From assembly GCF_014356525.2 (NCBI RefSeq), contig NC_052506.1, positions 13,142,783 to 13,206,782 of the forward strand: a stretch of 64,000 nt of DNA, in the 5' to 3' direction. A model generated the notes under the pieces. It did not search any database, was not told where the DNA came from, and saw only the letters and a program-made list of their open reading frames with translations. Every line of letters starts with the position of its first letter. The first letter of the stretch is position 1. The translations under genes and the position numbers were made by a program. Of the stretch, positions 34,101 through 49,100 are shown one piece after another. This stretch comes from Nilaparvata lugens (Eukaryota; Arthropoda; Insecta; Hemiptera; Delphacidae).

Positions 34101-37100
34101 ATTAACGACTATGGAAGTGTCTATAGTTGTTGTGAGATAGTGAGAGAGGTAGTAAGAGAAAGAGAGAGAGAGAGAGTAAACCCGAAGAAGTGAGTAACCA
34201 GTCACCCACACATGCACGCATACAGGGGTTAATAACTTGGTACGCTGGGGAGTTCAAAGGTCAATTTTCTTCCAGATGAATCCACATGGAGCTTGGATTC
34301 TGACTCCTGTCTGCTTCACAAAAGGAACACGCCAAATGACAAGACATAAATCCCATAAGTTATGTGCCTATGTTTTTCCACGTTCCAACAGAACCCATCT
34401 TTTTCATTCCATGATCTTTTTAAAACTCAAATAAGGTATGAAAAATTAAAATAAGATATCGACTTCCATCTATAAACCTCATCAACAGCGGTTCATCACT
34501 CCAGTCTCTTCAGCATGATAGCTGACAACTTGTAATTAATAATGGCAACACAATGAAAATTGGTTAGGAGTTGAGACCAAGGTCACGTGAGCATTGCAAA
34601 ACTCTACTGAAACTATAATTATGAATCCACGACCCACTCATTTGTGGCTTCACCATAATTTGATTAATAGATCATCCAATCACACAGCAAGTACGATGTT
34701 ACCTAATTTGTGATACTTTTTTAAGACTCCAAAGTACTGTATTGGTATTTCTATTCGTCATTTGCAAAATCACATTCATTATCTTATGTTTTCATGAAAA
34801 CATGCCACTATCAAAATTGCATTTTTTGGAAATAAATATATTATTTCTGTCTGTCTTTTTACTGGATATATATAAATAAATAGGAAGATCATTTGTAGCA
34901 TAAAACCGAAAACACTTTACAGTTTTAAAATACTAATTTGAATAGGCAACATGATTAAGTTTTAAGAGAGGGAGATCGTTTTTTAACGATAAAAATAGGT
35001 GAAGAACACTTAGAAACTTACATTATTTTTCAAAATTTTCCGAAACTAAAACGACCGTTGACAAAGGTGGCACAGCCACCGAAAATTTCGGAAATTAATG
35101 TAAGTTTCTAAGTGTTTTTCACCTATTTGTATCGTGTTACCTATTCAAATTAGTATTATAAATAAATAGGAAATAATTATGCAAGAAGGAAACCGTTCAC
35201 GTTTTTATGAGAATTCAGGTAATCAAAACTGAACAAAGTTCAGTAAATTCGAAGACGCTCTGTGAATTCTAATTCTTTCTAGTATTCATCAGAAAAGGTA
35301 TGCAGAAATTGCATAATAATGATTGTATTGATTGAGTCATTTGTAAAACTACTGTCATGCATTTTACGCCTGGATAGTGAACTTGATTGCGCAACCAGCT
35401 CAATTGAAGAAAATAACTATTCAATAATGAACAATTCAATAGAAAGGACAACAGAAATTCGTTTTACAACCAATGATTTCACTTTGTAAATGTGATTTTT
35501 GTTAGGTGGCAGTACTGTCTAGAACATTGCGTGACAATATTATTAATTATGCATGTAGGTGACGTACAGTATTTAAATTTTACGATTTTCGATCAACTAA
35601 AATTTCTTATATTTTCATCCAAAATATACTATTCTCACTCATGTAAATTTACAACTACTCCCCAGAAGAGAATTTGAAAACTTTCTCAACACTTCGAATT
35701 TTCTCAAACACAGTTTTCAAGGAGATTCTGTCGTTCTGAGCACTTTAATTTTTCAAAAGCCTGCCGGCCAGATTCGCTAAGACGACTTTTTGGAACCGAT
35801 CGACACTTAGGTTTTTGGACGTAAGATACTTTGCCGTCCTTATAAATTCTACCAGATTGAATGATTCAATGATATTTATTTGACCAAGAGTACATCAGTA
35901 CTTAAGCCAGGTCACATACTAAATTCAATCAGTTATCGTCACAATGCTTAGTACCTCAAATAAATATAATGTCAACGTAGTCAAACACAATATCCAAATA
36001 TTATATCTATGCATGGAACAATTATCACATCATAGCCTATGTTTGCCAAGTTATGTTCAACCTAATAGAATTTATAAGGACGGCAAAAATCGTACGTCCA
36101 AAAATCGATGTATGTGTAACTAGACAAAAACGTTGCACCCTTCAGTCTGCTAGCGCTACCTGGTCGTGGGTTCGAATCCCAACTGTATGCTTAGACGTTT
36201 GATCATCTCATGAAATCACCTACGCACTTTCCATTACCCACGCACAATCTAAAAGCTCATGAGGGCATAATCGGCAATAAAACATAAATAGTATTTAGAA
36301 GTCTCACAATCCTAAAATTTGTTATCAGGGAAACAGCTCCACTTTGAATGATTATTTATTTGAAACGATTGTACAATTTCAAATAATATCTGAGGTTACG
36401 CCTATACAAGTAGAATTTCTATGGAGGAATGAGGTATTTGCTGATACAAATTTTCATACTACATCTAATCTTCTATCACCTACATCCTAATCTTCTAATC
36501 TCAAACAAAACTCTTTGAAATTCACAAATTCACAATAATTCTTAATGGAGTTGTGAGGCCCATTGACGGCTTAAATTATGTAATATTCAATATTAATTAG
36601 AAGAATATTCTTTCTTAAACTAAAGCACAATAAATTTCAAGTCTGTATTGCTATTATCGACTTATTGCTATTCAATCAATCATTCAAAGAATGATAGGAA
36701 AAATATAATTTCTGATAAAATAAATATAATTATTCCTATTTTAATTATTTCTTTGACAATTTTTGTATGGTCACCTTTCATAACACTACATTCAGAAAAG
36801 TGCCACAGGCTTGAATGGGCTTCTTCAAATTATTGCTTTAGTCGATTATCCACGGATGAACTTTGAGTAGGCTATTGAATGACTGCATACAATAGTCATA
36901 AAGTCTGTACAAGTCTGTACACAATGCATAATAATTATTGTTTTGCATTGAAATGAACCAGCAGGCGTTCAACAGACTGATCCTCCCCTCCAAAAATGTA
37001 AAAAGCCGGTAGACGCCTACCATTAAAAGCTGTCTTCTTTCTGAAAGAATGCCTCCTCTTAAACAACAAATAGACACGTAGAAGCTCTTTTGTACTGAAC

Positions 37101-40100
37101 AGCTAGAGAACTAAGAAAACCCATTACAGACAACCTATTTTAAACTCCAAATACAATAGACGACACAGAAGGGGTCACTTGTTTTCATATGAGCCGACAC
37201 TGCTTTTCAGACTCCAAAGAAACAAGGCAAAAGAGATGTTCAAAAAGTGGGTCGGAGTTTCTGCAAAAATAGGAGTTGCCTGGATCAGGAGATTTTCATG
37301 ATAAACATTTCTAATGATTCTCTCATTTTCTAACATTTTTCATTTATTTGATCTCGAAATTTACTTTGAAATTTTCTCCTTCGAAACAAATATTTCATGT
37401 CGACAAACATTTTTATTTGTTTTATTTTATCAAACTTTATTTTACTACCAACTGTTTTGATTGAGTCTAAATTTTTAATACAGTAGAAATATGTATTTGT
37501 GTATAGTAGTAGAAATATAACCTTGAACCTTCAAATTAATGGAAACAAGATATGAATATTCATTTCCTTGATGCTTTGAAAACTTGACGATCTGACATAC
37601 AACTCCCCTATACTTTTATCAATTCAATGTGAACAAAGTTTTAAATATTGGAACACAATAAATATAGTTATTTGAGTTTTAAATATTGGAAAACAAATAT
37701 GAGATTCAAGTTGAGATTCCAAAGTTTCCAAATTCTGACGCTTCTTGTATTCCCCAGAAACTATCAAACTAAAGTAGAATAATGATGACAAAGATCTTCA
37801 ATGAGAGTAACTGGTTTTCACCGGATTCAGTTTTTGTAAATTATCTATCAATCGAAATTTATTTTTAATGATTTTTCAGTCAGTATGGAAAGTGGCTTGT
37901 AGCTAATAGGAGCTCCTATTCACAGTTTAGCTACTATTAGTTCTAGAAATTTTTCACAGGATAATAATCTATATAAAGTGTTTGGTGTTTAGCTTTGAGT
38001 GATCAGTAGTCAGGAATCATTATTGGCAATCAAATAATTTGAATATTCTCAATGAATTAACTAATCCTAGAACCTGAACTTTCAAATTATAAAGGTGATT
38101 TTCTAGATCTAGTTGATTGATAAACGAAAAAAACGTCTCACGTCTCTTTGATTTTTTGTTAGTTCCAGTGTTGAAAAAATATGCAATGTTTTTCTTTATT
38201 TCTGTGCAGATTCATCGTCAAAGGTTGATTGATGTACTGAACACGTGAGAGTGCAAATGCTACCAAGAATTTGTGAATTCAAAAAGCCTCAAGTTAAAAA
38301 GCTAGTGAAAGTCGTAAGATTAATAATTACACTTGCGTAACATAATTTGAATTAATTTAAGTGAATATGGTAAGTAATGAAATTACAATACTGTGAAAAA
38401 CAAAGGTAAGGAACGACAGATGGAATTAAGCAAATTCCGAAATTGAAATTATAAAATTGCAATAACGTACCTGAGCATATGAATGTAGTAAAGATACGGA
38501 TAACTAAAGAAGTACTTAAGCTGCGTTTACACCAAAGTTATTAACAAAATGTTTATTTTTCCGTCCTTGTAGATTCTATTATATTAAATGGAACTTGACA
38601 AACACATATGTTCATCATGTGTATGATAAGTTCAATAATAGAATCTATTATTCAATCTATTCAATCTATCTATTCAATCTAATAGAATCTATTAGGACGG
38701 AGAAACAAACATTTTGTTAATAACTTTGGTGTAAACGCAGCTTTAATTATATGATTTTTTGTCTTGTTTATATTGGAATTCAGAATTTACCATACCTCGT
38801 AATTGAAAAAGAAATCATTCAATGATGTGTAGTTGAAAATAAATATAGATGAGTTCACTAGAAAACTCAATACAATATTGCAATGATCAGGTAATATAAT
38901 TTTGATCCCAGTTTCAAAACAATATTACTTATAAAAGGTTGAAGACCCTTTGGATGAGAGTACTTTTTCTCGAAAATCTCTTTGATAATATCTTTCAACT
39001 TTTAAAGTCATTGGAACTTTTGCATCATTACACTAGCCAACTATTAAAGGTTATCTATCTTAACATCGTTCCTGTTATGTGGAAAGGATATGAAGAAATA
39101 AAATAATTTCAACAAAAATAATAAAATAAACCATTCGTAATCTTGAATAATATAACATTGCAGAGAAAAACACCAATGACAAAAACAGTTTATTAAATCG
39201 AAGAATTTGGAAATCAACAAGGAAAAACAGTTTTACTTTTTAGGCAGATAAGACAGTACAGTACCACAGCTATTCAGAACTCCCAAAAGCCTCTTTCCAA
39301 ACAACACATAATCGAAATCTTATCCCCACAACTGATATGGCTTGACAGTTACATGGCTTCCATTCGGTTCCTTCCTTGCCAAACAAAAATAAGCCTTCGA
39401 TGGCCGACATTACAAAAACAAACCATAGCTTTCACTAATAGTGATAACTTCTTGTAATGTGTATGGTATTTGATACTAGTAGTTCTGTGAACAGTAGACC
39501 TCACGCAGTATTCTCATCCACAAAAACCTGATTGAAACTATAGACCTTGTGGAAATACAGCAATAGACTGGCTTCTCCACACATCTGTGTAATCACTTGT
39601 CAGCTGATTTATGATGAATAATTCTATAGTCTGATTTTTACTGTAATATTGGAGTATGAAGGAGGCTCCTTCTTCCTTTTATATCCTTGAAATGCAAAAT
39701 TTCCAAAAACCTTGTATATACGTGGACGCGCAATTAAAAAAGGAACATACCTGTCAAATTTCATGAAAATCTATTACCGCGTTTCGCCGTAAATGCGCAA
39801 CATATAAACATATAAACATTAAGAGAAATGCCAAACCGTCGACTTGAATCTTAGACCTCACTTCGCTCGGTCAATTATAATGATATATTGGGTATCACAG
39901 ACATCACAGTATAACCAGAGATGGATATAATAAAGAAGTTGTTAAAGCATGTTAACGGTATCCTATCTCTATACTATAACTGAATAAGTAATATCTCTTC
40001 TCATCTATTTCATTATCCACAACGAACAGCGAGTAATAACCCTTTGTGAACTATTTTAACGACACTACAGTGTACGGTGTTGAAATTGATTCTAAAAATC

Positions 40101-43100
40101 AGTAAGCCCTCCACAGTGAGTACTAGTTTTAATAACTAATATTCAAAGATATTAGACTGTAGTGTCGTTAAAAATAGTTCAAAAAAGGAATATCTCTTAT
40201 TGAATTCATAAACAATGGACAACACCAGGTTATCCAAGGAATGATAGTTTTATATTCTTGCACAATTGAGCAATAAAAGATCATGGAATTTGAATAAAAA
40301 CTTTGGAAATCGATTGAGAAAATTAAGTATACAAAAGTGAAAATTATTTGTTTTTTTAAATCAGTTGATAGAGAGGATTTGTGATACAGTTATTGAAAAA
40401 GAGCAGAGCTGAAATATCTCGTGAACTCGTGAATGAATGCCCTATTGCCCTTGATCTTGCAAAAATATCACCAGTTTTAATTTTTTAAATCAATTTTATG
40501 ATTAACACTACTCACATAGTGAGTAATACATGAGTTTTGCAATCCATCGAAGCAGCAAAAAATATATCTGATGATTTGCAATTTTGAGAATGAACTATTA
40601 ACTTAGGAAGTAGTTTTATTCTGGACTTAGCAATGCGCATGTAGGCGTATTCTAGCATATTGATATTGAACCCACTTTTTTGACTAGAAATATCCCTATT
40701 ATTTTATATAGCACATAAAACTCATCCTTAATAAAGTAACGACTATGAAATAATCTGATCATTCACATTATTTGACAGATAAAAGTATAAAAATTACTTT
40801 TTCACGAACAATGAATTAAAAAATATGTAGTTTCGATTCGTATTGTGTAGATTGTCTCCTACAGCTAGCAAATCTCATTTGATCTAAAATTAGACCAGTT
40901 TCGACCTCTAACGTTAGACCCACATCTCTCTTCTCTAACAACGTTAAGTTGCCAAGAAGCTGTTCGAATTCATCTATTCCATTCTAACCTCCTTTTGTTA
41001 TCAACATTGCAAATAATCTCAACCAGGTAACCACCTTCATTCAAGTATGGAGCAAGCTGTTTACTGTATGTAGAAAATTCGGAAGGAAATGTTAATATTG
41101 AATTGGTCTATGCCCCATACATTTCCTTTTTAATGAATGTAGATTATCAGGGTATTATTTTTTGAGTGGTAGGACTTTTTGGTTGATCATATTGAAAACC
41201 ATCAGTTGATTGGTACGGACAAGATGTCTATCAATATACCAATAATATATAAAATAATATATCAAGATGAACCATTCATCTTGAAGGGAACTCAGTTCTC
41301 GAAAATTTCCATTTCTAATGTAAGTTTTCAAGTGTTTTCAATCTATTTATGTCTTGTGTCTCCTGTTTTAATTTATATTACAAACTTTGAAGTGTTTTCT
41401 GTTATGTGCTACAAAAGATGAACCATTCAATAAACTAAAAATAACTAGATATTTACAATATTGGTAACATTTTTAGATAAGAATGCTAATACTTGAATTG
41501 CGTTTAATTTCAGAAGAAGCAACAAAAATTTAAACTCCAATAAAGATCATTTTTTTAGTTTCATCTTTCTATTCAACATTTCCATAAATTACTAATTTCC
41601 TTTTTCCTCCCAAATTCTATATTTAGACAAACATAATTGTCAGAATAGCTAATGCTCAGGTATATTATTAATTGTTCTTTCTTCCATCAATTAATTAACA
41701 AAATTATAGTTGAGGGCAGGGCAGTTCTAATTGCCGAGAATGAAAAATCTACAGGTGTCGCTGAAAGCTGTTGATGTTTAGAGGGGTACCACGGTACCGG
41801 TATGATACAACCGATACAATCCAAATTTTCTATTAGATTTCTGAGTGATATGTATCATTTTGATTTTTTGTATTCATATAATGAAATAAGGTTAGGAGTT
41901 GACTGTGAAACCCTACATCGTGGTTTCTTATAGCACCTAGTTAAAGACTAATAAGCTATACTATTTCGACTTAAATTGATAAGAATATTGTTTGTGAAGG
42001 TAAAACCCATCCTACATCGTGGTGACCAAGAGTGATATAATTTTTAGTTTTTTTCGCCGGAATTTAACACAACTGGTCATGCCATTATAATTTCTTGTGA
42101 ATGCAGAGTCTTGTCTAAATAATGTTCATTAGTAGAAGTTCAGCCAAAAATGCGATTTACAACAAACGAGAAAAGTGTTGAATCGCCGCCAGTTTATGAA
42201 GGTACGTCAAGCCTGTTCTATTTTAGAAGTACTATCCTAGTAACTGAACTTTCCATCAGTCGCTCCATTTGAGAAAATCTGTTCTTTCAAAATTCCATTA
42301 TACTATTTATTGAAAAGAAACGGAGGAATTGCAATCATCCAAATTTTGGTCCAAACTTAGAATAATTAAAATTGTGTTTTGAAGATTTAAAGATCAATGA
42401 AAAATAATTATTTTGTTAAGATTCTACTACACTCACGTTTGAGATCAACTTTATTAGTTGAATGCAAGCAATTGCAATCATTCACATTTTGTTCCAAACT
42501 TCAAATAAATAAAATTGTGTTTTGAAGATTTAAAGATCAATGATAAATAATTATTTTGTTAAGATTCTACTACATTCACGTTTGAAATCAACTTTATTAG
42601 TAGAAGGCTTATGTCTGTCGCGGTTTTCCTACTTGTTTTCACATAAAACTTAGGGACGTATTCATGAAAGATTTCCAAGAAAGAGCTCAGCCAAGCATGC
42701 TTGGGGAACCAATCGGAAATTTTAAATAAGTTACTACAATTGGTCTGACTGTGATTGCTATAGTGAGGTCCACGCTATAATGGCAGTGGAGAAAGATAGG
42801 AGAACAATGTTGCCGAACCTCCGTCTTGTCAATGCCTTCTATTGACAGTAGCTGATACAGGTTTATTAATGTAATATTAACTGTTCAATCTCGTTTAAAA
42901 TAATCAATTATATTTTTCTATAATTTCATAATAAATTTACATAATCAAGATGGAATATTTTCTTAAATTATTAATTCTACATTGTTAAAAGGCGATCTGA
43001 CAGCAGAGCAAAGCGAGAAAGAGATAGCGTTATCAGCTTTGTTGAATGATAAGACAAGTATAGCAATACCATTGGTAATCAAACACTGCTATTATAACGT

Positions 43101-46100
43101 GGACCTCGCTATAGACAACCACAGAGTTAAGGTAGACGCACACAGATCGTCATCGGACGGACGGCACGCATCGGACGGATTGGACGATTAGATTTGATGC
43201 ATTGTTTTCAATTGGAGTGTGCATACCTATACGCATGCGGATAGGTATGCGCACTCCAATTAAAAACAATGCATCAAATCTGATAATCCGATCCGACAGA
43301 TGACGATCTGTGTGCGCCAACATTTATACGGAATTGCAAAGAATCCCCCAAATTTCAATTAGAATCCAGCTTTTAGTGGAAATAGTAAACTTCCCAAGAA
43401 TTGATTAATTTGTTTAATTCATTTTCTGGTCAGGTATGAGAGGGTTCATACAAAGTCATCTTTCCTCACTGGAAGAACTTCAATTTTCAACCAAGAATCA
43501 GAAACCCTCAGTTTCAACGATATTAGATTGGAATGACTGTTTTACTTGATGACGTGGCGAAGGTTGTTGCACAGTAAAGCCACACACAACGATTTTTGGA
43601 CGTTCGGTTTTTTGCCACCTTCAAGGTGCGTACACATTTACGCGCGGCGAACATGAGCAATTCACTTTTAATCAGCTGATGCCAAGCTTTTTATATCTGT
43701 ATCTTACCGTTTCTGTAGAAATACAGATATAGTAAGCTGATTAAAAGTGAATTGCTCATGTTCGCGGAGCGTATATCTGTACGCACCTTAAGGCCCGTAT
43801 CTAGATATATGTCACTCGGTATAAACGGAGAAATGTTAGCTGATCGTTTAAACCCCGCATGAAACGCATTATGATAAATGCAACCATATCTACAAGTAAA
43901 CGTGGTTTAGCGTTAACATAATGACCCTTATCAGATTAATCGGAACTTGACAAACATCATCTGTTCAATCTAATAGAATTAATTCTATTTACGGCAAAAT
44001 ACCGTACGATCAAAAATAGATATGTTTGTAACTAGGCTGATATTCGTACAATAAGAATGAGATTATTCTCGTTGAGTTTGGACAACCAATTAAAACAAAG
44101 CTGTCTACAGGCAAAGCTTTCAAACAATTGAAACAAAGCTGTCTACAGGTAACAGAAGAAAGATGTAGTTCATCTATCGTGGGTTAACGATGTGGTGCAT
44201 CTTATCAGGTGATCAATGTTCTATACAATCAAGTGTAGCAAAAGCAACATCAATGAGGAGACATCATGTGAATGAGGAGGACCATCAATGACAGTTTGGC
44301 GACAGCTCTATGAAACAGCTAGTGATGAAGGTCCCCCGTTTATGTCCCCACATTCCATTAGAAACGATTAATTCAATTCTGAAATGTGCGGATGCTGTAC
44401 CCTCAGACCCCATTAAAAAGCCATTGTCAGGCCTTTTCAGAGGTAAATGTTCAGGCAGCCTTGCACCACTGAATGAACGACCTCGCCAAGCCCTGCACAG
44501 GATAAGCAACAAGAAAAGCCCATTGATAGCCACTGGGCGTCCACTGCTCTATCCTACACTCCATCCATATCAATCTCTTCAAAAGAATGGCTACTAAATC
44601 AGCTTGGACAATATTTATGTACTCGTATGTCCTATGTGAGTACTCAAGGACATAATCGACAAAGCTCATCTATCAGCCAGTTTCTTCAACAAAATCTTCT
44701 ATATATGAGGATATAAATATAGACATAGAATAGATACCTACAAATATATACAATTATAAACATAGGCATACCGGTAGCTCATACCATAGCTCATCTCTAT
44801 CAGACAGTTTCTTCTACAAAATCTTCTATATCAGGATATAAATATAGACATAGAATAGATACCAACAAATATATACAATTATAAACATAGGCATACCGGT
44901 ACTTCTATTAACATTCGGAAAGGGAACTGTTTTGGGATAGGCCTGTTGGTCGTTTTCTGATCAAGTATTTGATTCGTGTATTATGAAATGTAAATAGATA
45001 GTAATAGGATAGAATCTATTAGACGCGAAGTAGATCATGTGTGATGAAGTCCCGGAATACCTAAACGATAAACTTATAAATTTTGAATGATAAATTCAGG
45101 TACCGTATTTTTATATTGGAGTTTTTCTAGTTGTCTATCTTGAAATTTCCAATCAAACCTAGATGATAGTTCAGTTGCAAAGAAACATGTTAAATGGGAA
45201 ATTTAGATGAGAATTTAACACGATTTGATAAAACAGAAACTACTACAGGATAATTTCATATTTCAATTTGTTGAGCAGAAGTAAACATTTGAAGAAAACC
45301 AAGAATTTGGCTGCAGAATATGTTTAATCTCAAATTGAAAAACCAGTTAGATAATAAGGGATTTTAGAACACAGCTAAACTAAATAATAATTCACTAATT
45401 TTGTTTTTCAACCACCAGCTAGTAAAAATCACAGTTCAATTTGACAGATTAAACTAAGATTGAACAGATTAAATTTCAAGAAATTAATTGTTTTTTGAAG
45501 AGATATTGTGGTATTTCTCCATAATGAAAAAATGATATACAGATGTTGTCAATACCACTTTAATTTTATTTCACAAAGGACCATGATTTCGGGACTACAC
45601 CTGCCCCATCCTCAGCTAGATTGGTGTTTTGAGTAGGCTACATTAGAAATGTAGCTCATGTTTCTTATGTAGTCCACTCAAAACACCAGTCTAGCTGATG
45701 ATGGAGCAGGTGTAGCCCCAAAACCATTGGTCCTTTTGTAAAACAAAATTAAAGTGGTATTGACAACATCTGTGTCTCATTTTTTTTCATTTCAGATTAA
45801 ATTTTATTAGAATAAACTCAAACATAGGCCCATTTATCAAAAGTAGCACATAAATAGACTTGGATGAGCCAATATTGTTTGGAAGACAGTTATCAAGCTA
45901 TTACAGTAAAAGTGTTAGGGAGAAATCTATCAGATACAGTAGTAACTACTGTACAACCAAAATAATTGAATAACAAGAGAAAAGTGCAAAAATCAACATG
46001 CAGAATATTGTGTCATCTACACATATTCAAAGATTTGTATACGAGTCCATATTCAAAGATTTGTATGCGAGAATGACAATCTGTCCCATCTTTACTAGCT

Positions 46101-49100
46101 GTACAAGTATAGAACATCTCTTATCTCTTCAAAATAATATCAGTAGCATTAGCTTTCCGCATTTAAACACTTGGCAATAAATTTCTCTGGTTCAACAAAG
46201 AATTGTGTACTATCTGGTTACAGTTACATGGAAATATGACTAAACAGAATATTAATAAACTTTTAGAGATGAAACTTGATTTTTAAAGACATACATTATC
46301 GTGGCTGAAATTTACTGAATGCACAAATTTTAAAATGCAGTGAGATTCTGAATTGAAATACAAATGATCATGAAGTACCAACATAAAGCTACAAGATAAT
46401 TCAATCCCGACAATTGGTCTCAAAGTACTTACAAGAGTTGAAGAACAAGAAAACTGTATTCAAAGAACATACAAGAAACATTGCGAATAATTTCAAAAAT
46501 ATACAATCCATAGGATCGGAATCAGTACACTTAACAAGGCTTTATTCAAGCTAATTTTTCAATCATGCAGATTCATTCATCTGCTTGTTCTAGCTAGATG
46601 TCAAGGGGCTCAAATTAGTTTATAACTCAAAGCGCTCATTCAACGCAAATCAGTTGGAGTTTAGTAATTTGTAGTTTAATTCGGTTAAATTATGGATTAG
46701 GGAAGCAGATTAGTACCGTCACTTGTTTCATAGCAGCATGGGTCTACTAGGGTCAATTGTAGATTCATCACTATAATATAATCATCACCAATGTTCAATT
46801 ATCTTCTTTTCACGAAAACAAGATCAGTTTTTAAAGGCATTAAATTTTCAAAACAAGTTAAATAGCCCAATTCTAACTCAAGTTAAATAAGAAGAGACTT
46901 GAAATTTATTATAGCCTTTTCATTTTACATCTTACTGCAGTATTTAAATGTATTTAAATGTGGTAGACATTTATTTATTCAAGAAAAAATAACACAAAAA
47001 AAATTCTTTCGACAATCATATTAGCAACTATAAATACCACTGGAATTTATTACTAGTGGTCAATTTGCAGACAACTCAGTCAATCATAATCTGGTATTTA
47101 TTGCGGAAATGAGTCACTGCTACATTACTGAGAATTTGATAGCAGTTCATTCATTCGGGAAACCTCTCCATGAAAGTGATATTTTTCTCCGTCAATGAAG
47201 TTTGCAAATCTAGTAGCAAAGTAGCCTACAAGCCGAACGATATCAGTAATTTGCATCACAAAACTGCGTTTAATTCTTCTTTTTTGTGAGGCTGATCCCC
47301 ACATTTATAATACTGAGGGTGATGCCCACATAAGCTATCACAGGCTTGTGCGTTAAGAATGGGAAGGATGATAATTTATGATGAATGGATCCAAGTTGTT
47401 AGGTCAGTTCCAAACCACTTCCTATTTTTTGTGAATTTTTAGCTCAATGGAAATCCATAATGCACGTGATTCATAATAGCAGAACGACCGTCGCTTATCT
47501 AAAAGTAATTCGACGGTAGACTAACCACAGAACCAATCACTTCATTGAACATTTTTTGCCCCCTTATTATAAAACTCAGAAATAATAGTACAGTAATTAT
47601 GGAACTTGGAGAATGTACGTTTTGATAAAGGGTAATCAACAAAAATATTATACAGATTTTAAAATGAGGAGGTAAAATATTCATAGCTAGCAGGTAACCG
47701 ATGCTCCGGAAGTGTCTAATTGAAAACTTGACAAACTGAATTCTTGATCTACTGAAATCTGGAAGATTTTAAAATAGACCTATAACCATCCTCAGTAAAT
47801 TAAGAATCTATATGCAAAATTTCAAGTTAATCAGTTGGGTGGTTCAGACGTGATGATGCGTCATTCGTAAATTCCCTTTCCAAATTCTTTCCTTCATTAT
47901 ATATAGATGAGGAGGAAAACTTTCCACAATAGTTTCAAATGATATTCAAAATTGTTGTCGTATTCCTTCCATGCATTAAATTAATGACAGAAGTTCAGCA
48001 GACATTCATTCGTTGGATGATTTTATAATCTTAGTTTTCTCATAGCTGTTTAGATTACGACATTACGGCTAGTTAAGTAGGTCAAGTTCACCACGGACAA
48101 GAGGAAAGGATTTAAGCTTCAGCTGCGTATCCTCCTATATAGTTTCACGCCATAGTATTTCATTACAACTTTGGCTTGATAGTTTTATTTGATCAAAACT
48201 GCAGTGTGTTAACATTTCGGATTTTTCAATGCGAATTGATAACGTTAACTGCTATGTTTTACAAAGCTTCATTGTTACTTGCAAACTAAATCATGCATAT
48301 CAGAAAATGCCTATTATCTATATCTATTGCGTAATTTGTCGCAGTCAAGACCCCCTGATGATATCATTTTCGACCAGACTTTGCTTTTTCATCAGCTTCA
48401 TTACAAAAAGAGCGATTTTGAGTCTGGTTACAACTCCAAATTTGACACAATTTTAGCGCATTTTATCAAACCGGAACTGATTAATTGAAATATAAATCTT
48501 GATTTATATTTAGAATCTTGAATTAGTTTGTCCAAACCCCAAATTAACTAATATATGAATTTATTTCTACACAAATATAAATTAATAAATATACACATAT
48601 TATTATGTTGATTATCATGATGGACAGGTTCTTATTTTTTTTTAAAAAATAATTTTATCCTAATTGACAAAACTTTTACAGCGAAAAAAGGAAGAAATTG
48701 GATTTTTATCAACAAGGCTTCCATAAAACTATGATATTTTCAAAATGGAATTGACGATTTGGCGAATTTACAGTCTATTGTAGGAGAATTGTCGAGTTAG
48801 CAGATTTTATGAATGGTTTTCATTGAACCACAAATTAAATATGGTACTTCAGATTTGATATTTGAGTTCTGTAATTCTCAAGGAAGTTATTCTATTCTAA
48901 ATTGGCTTGAATGCTCTAATTATTATTATTATTAGAGTATTTGTCATGAAATCATCACTATTTCTTATATCTTTATTATGATTCAATCCACTCTGTGATA
49001 AAGTATTAGCTTAAGCCCTTTAATTTTAATGTTAAATTCAATAATACTTTCATTATTTTATGATAGAAATTGTACAATTAATTCGAATGGAAAGTGTGGT

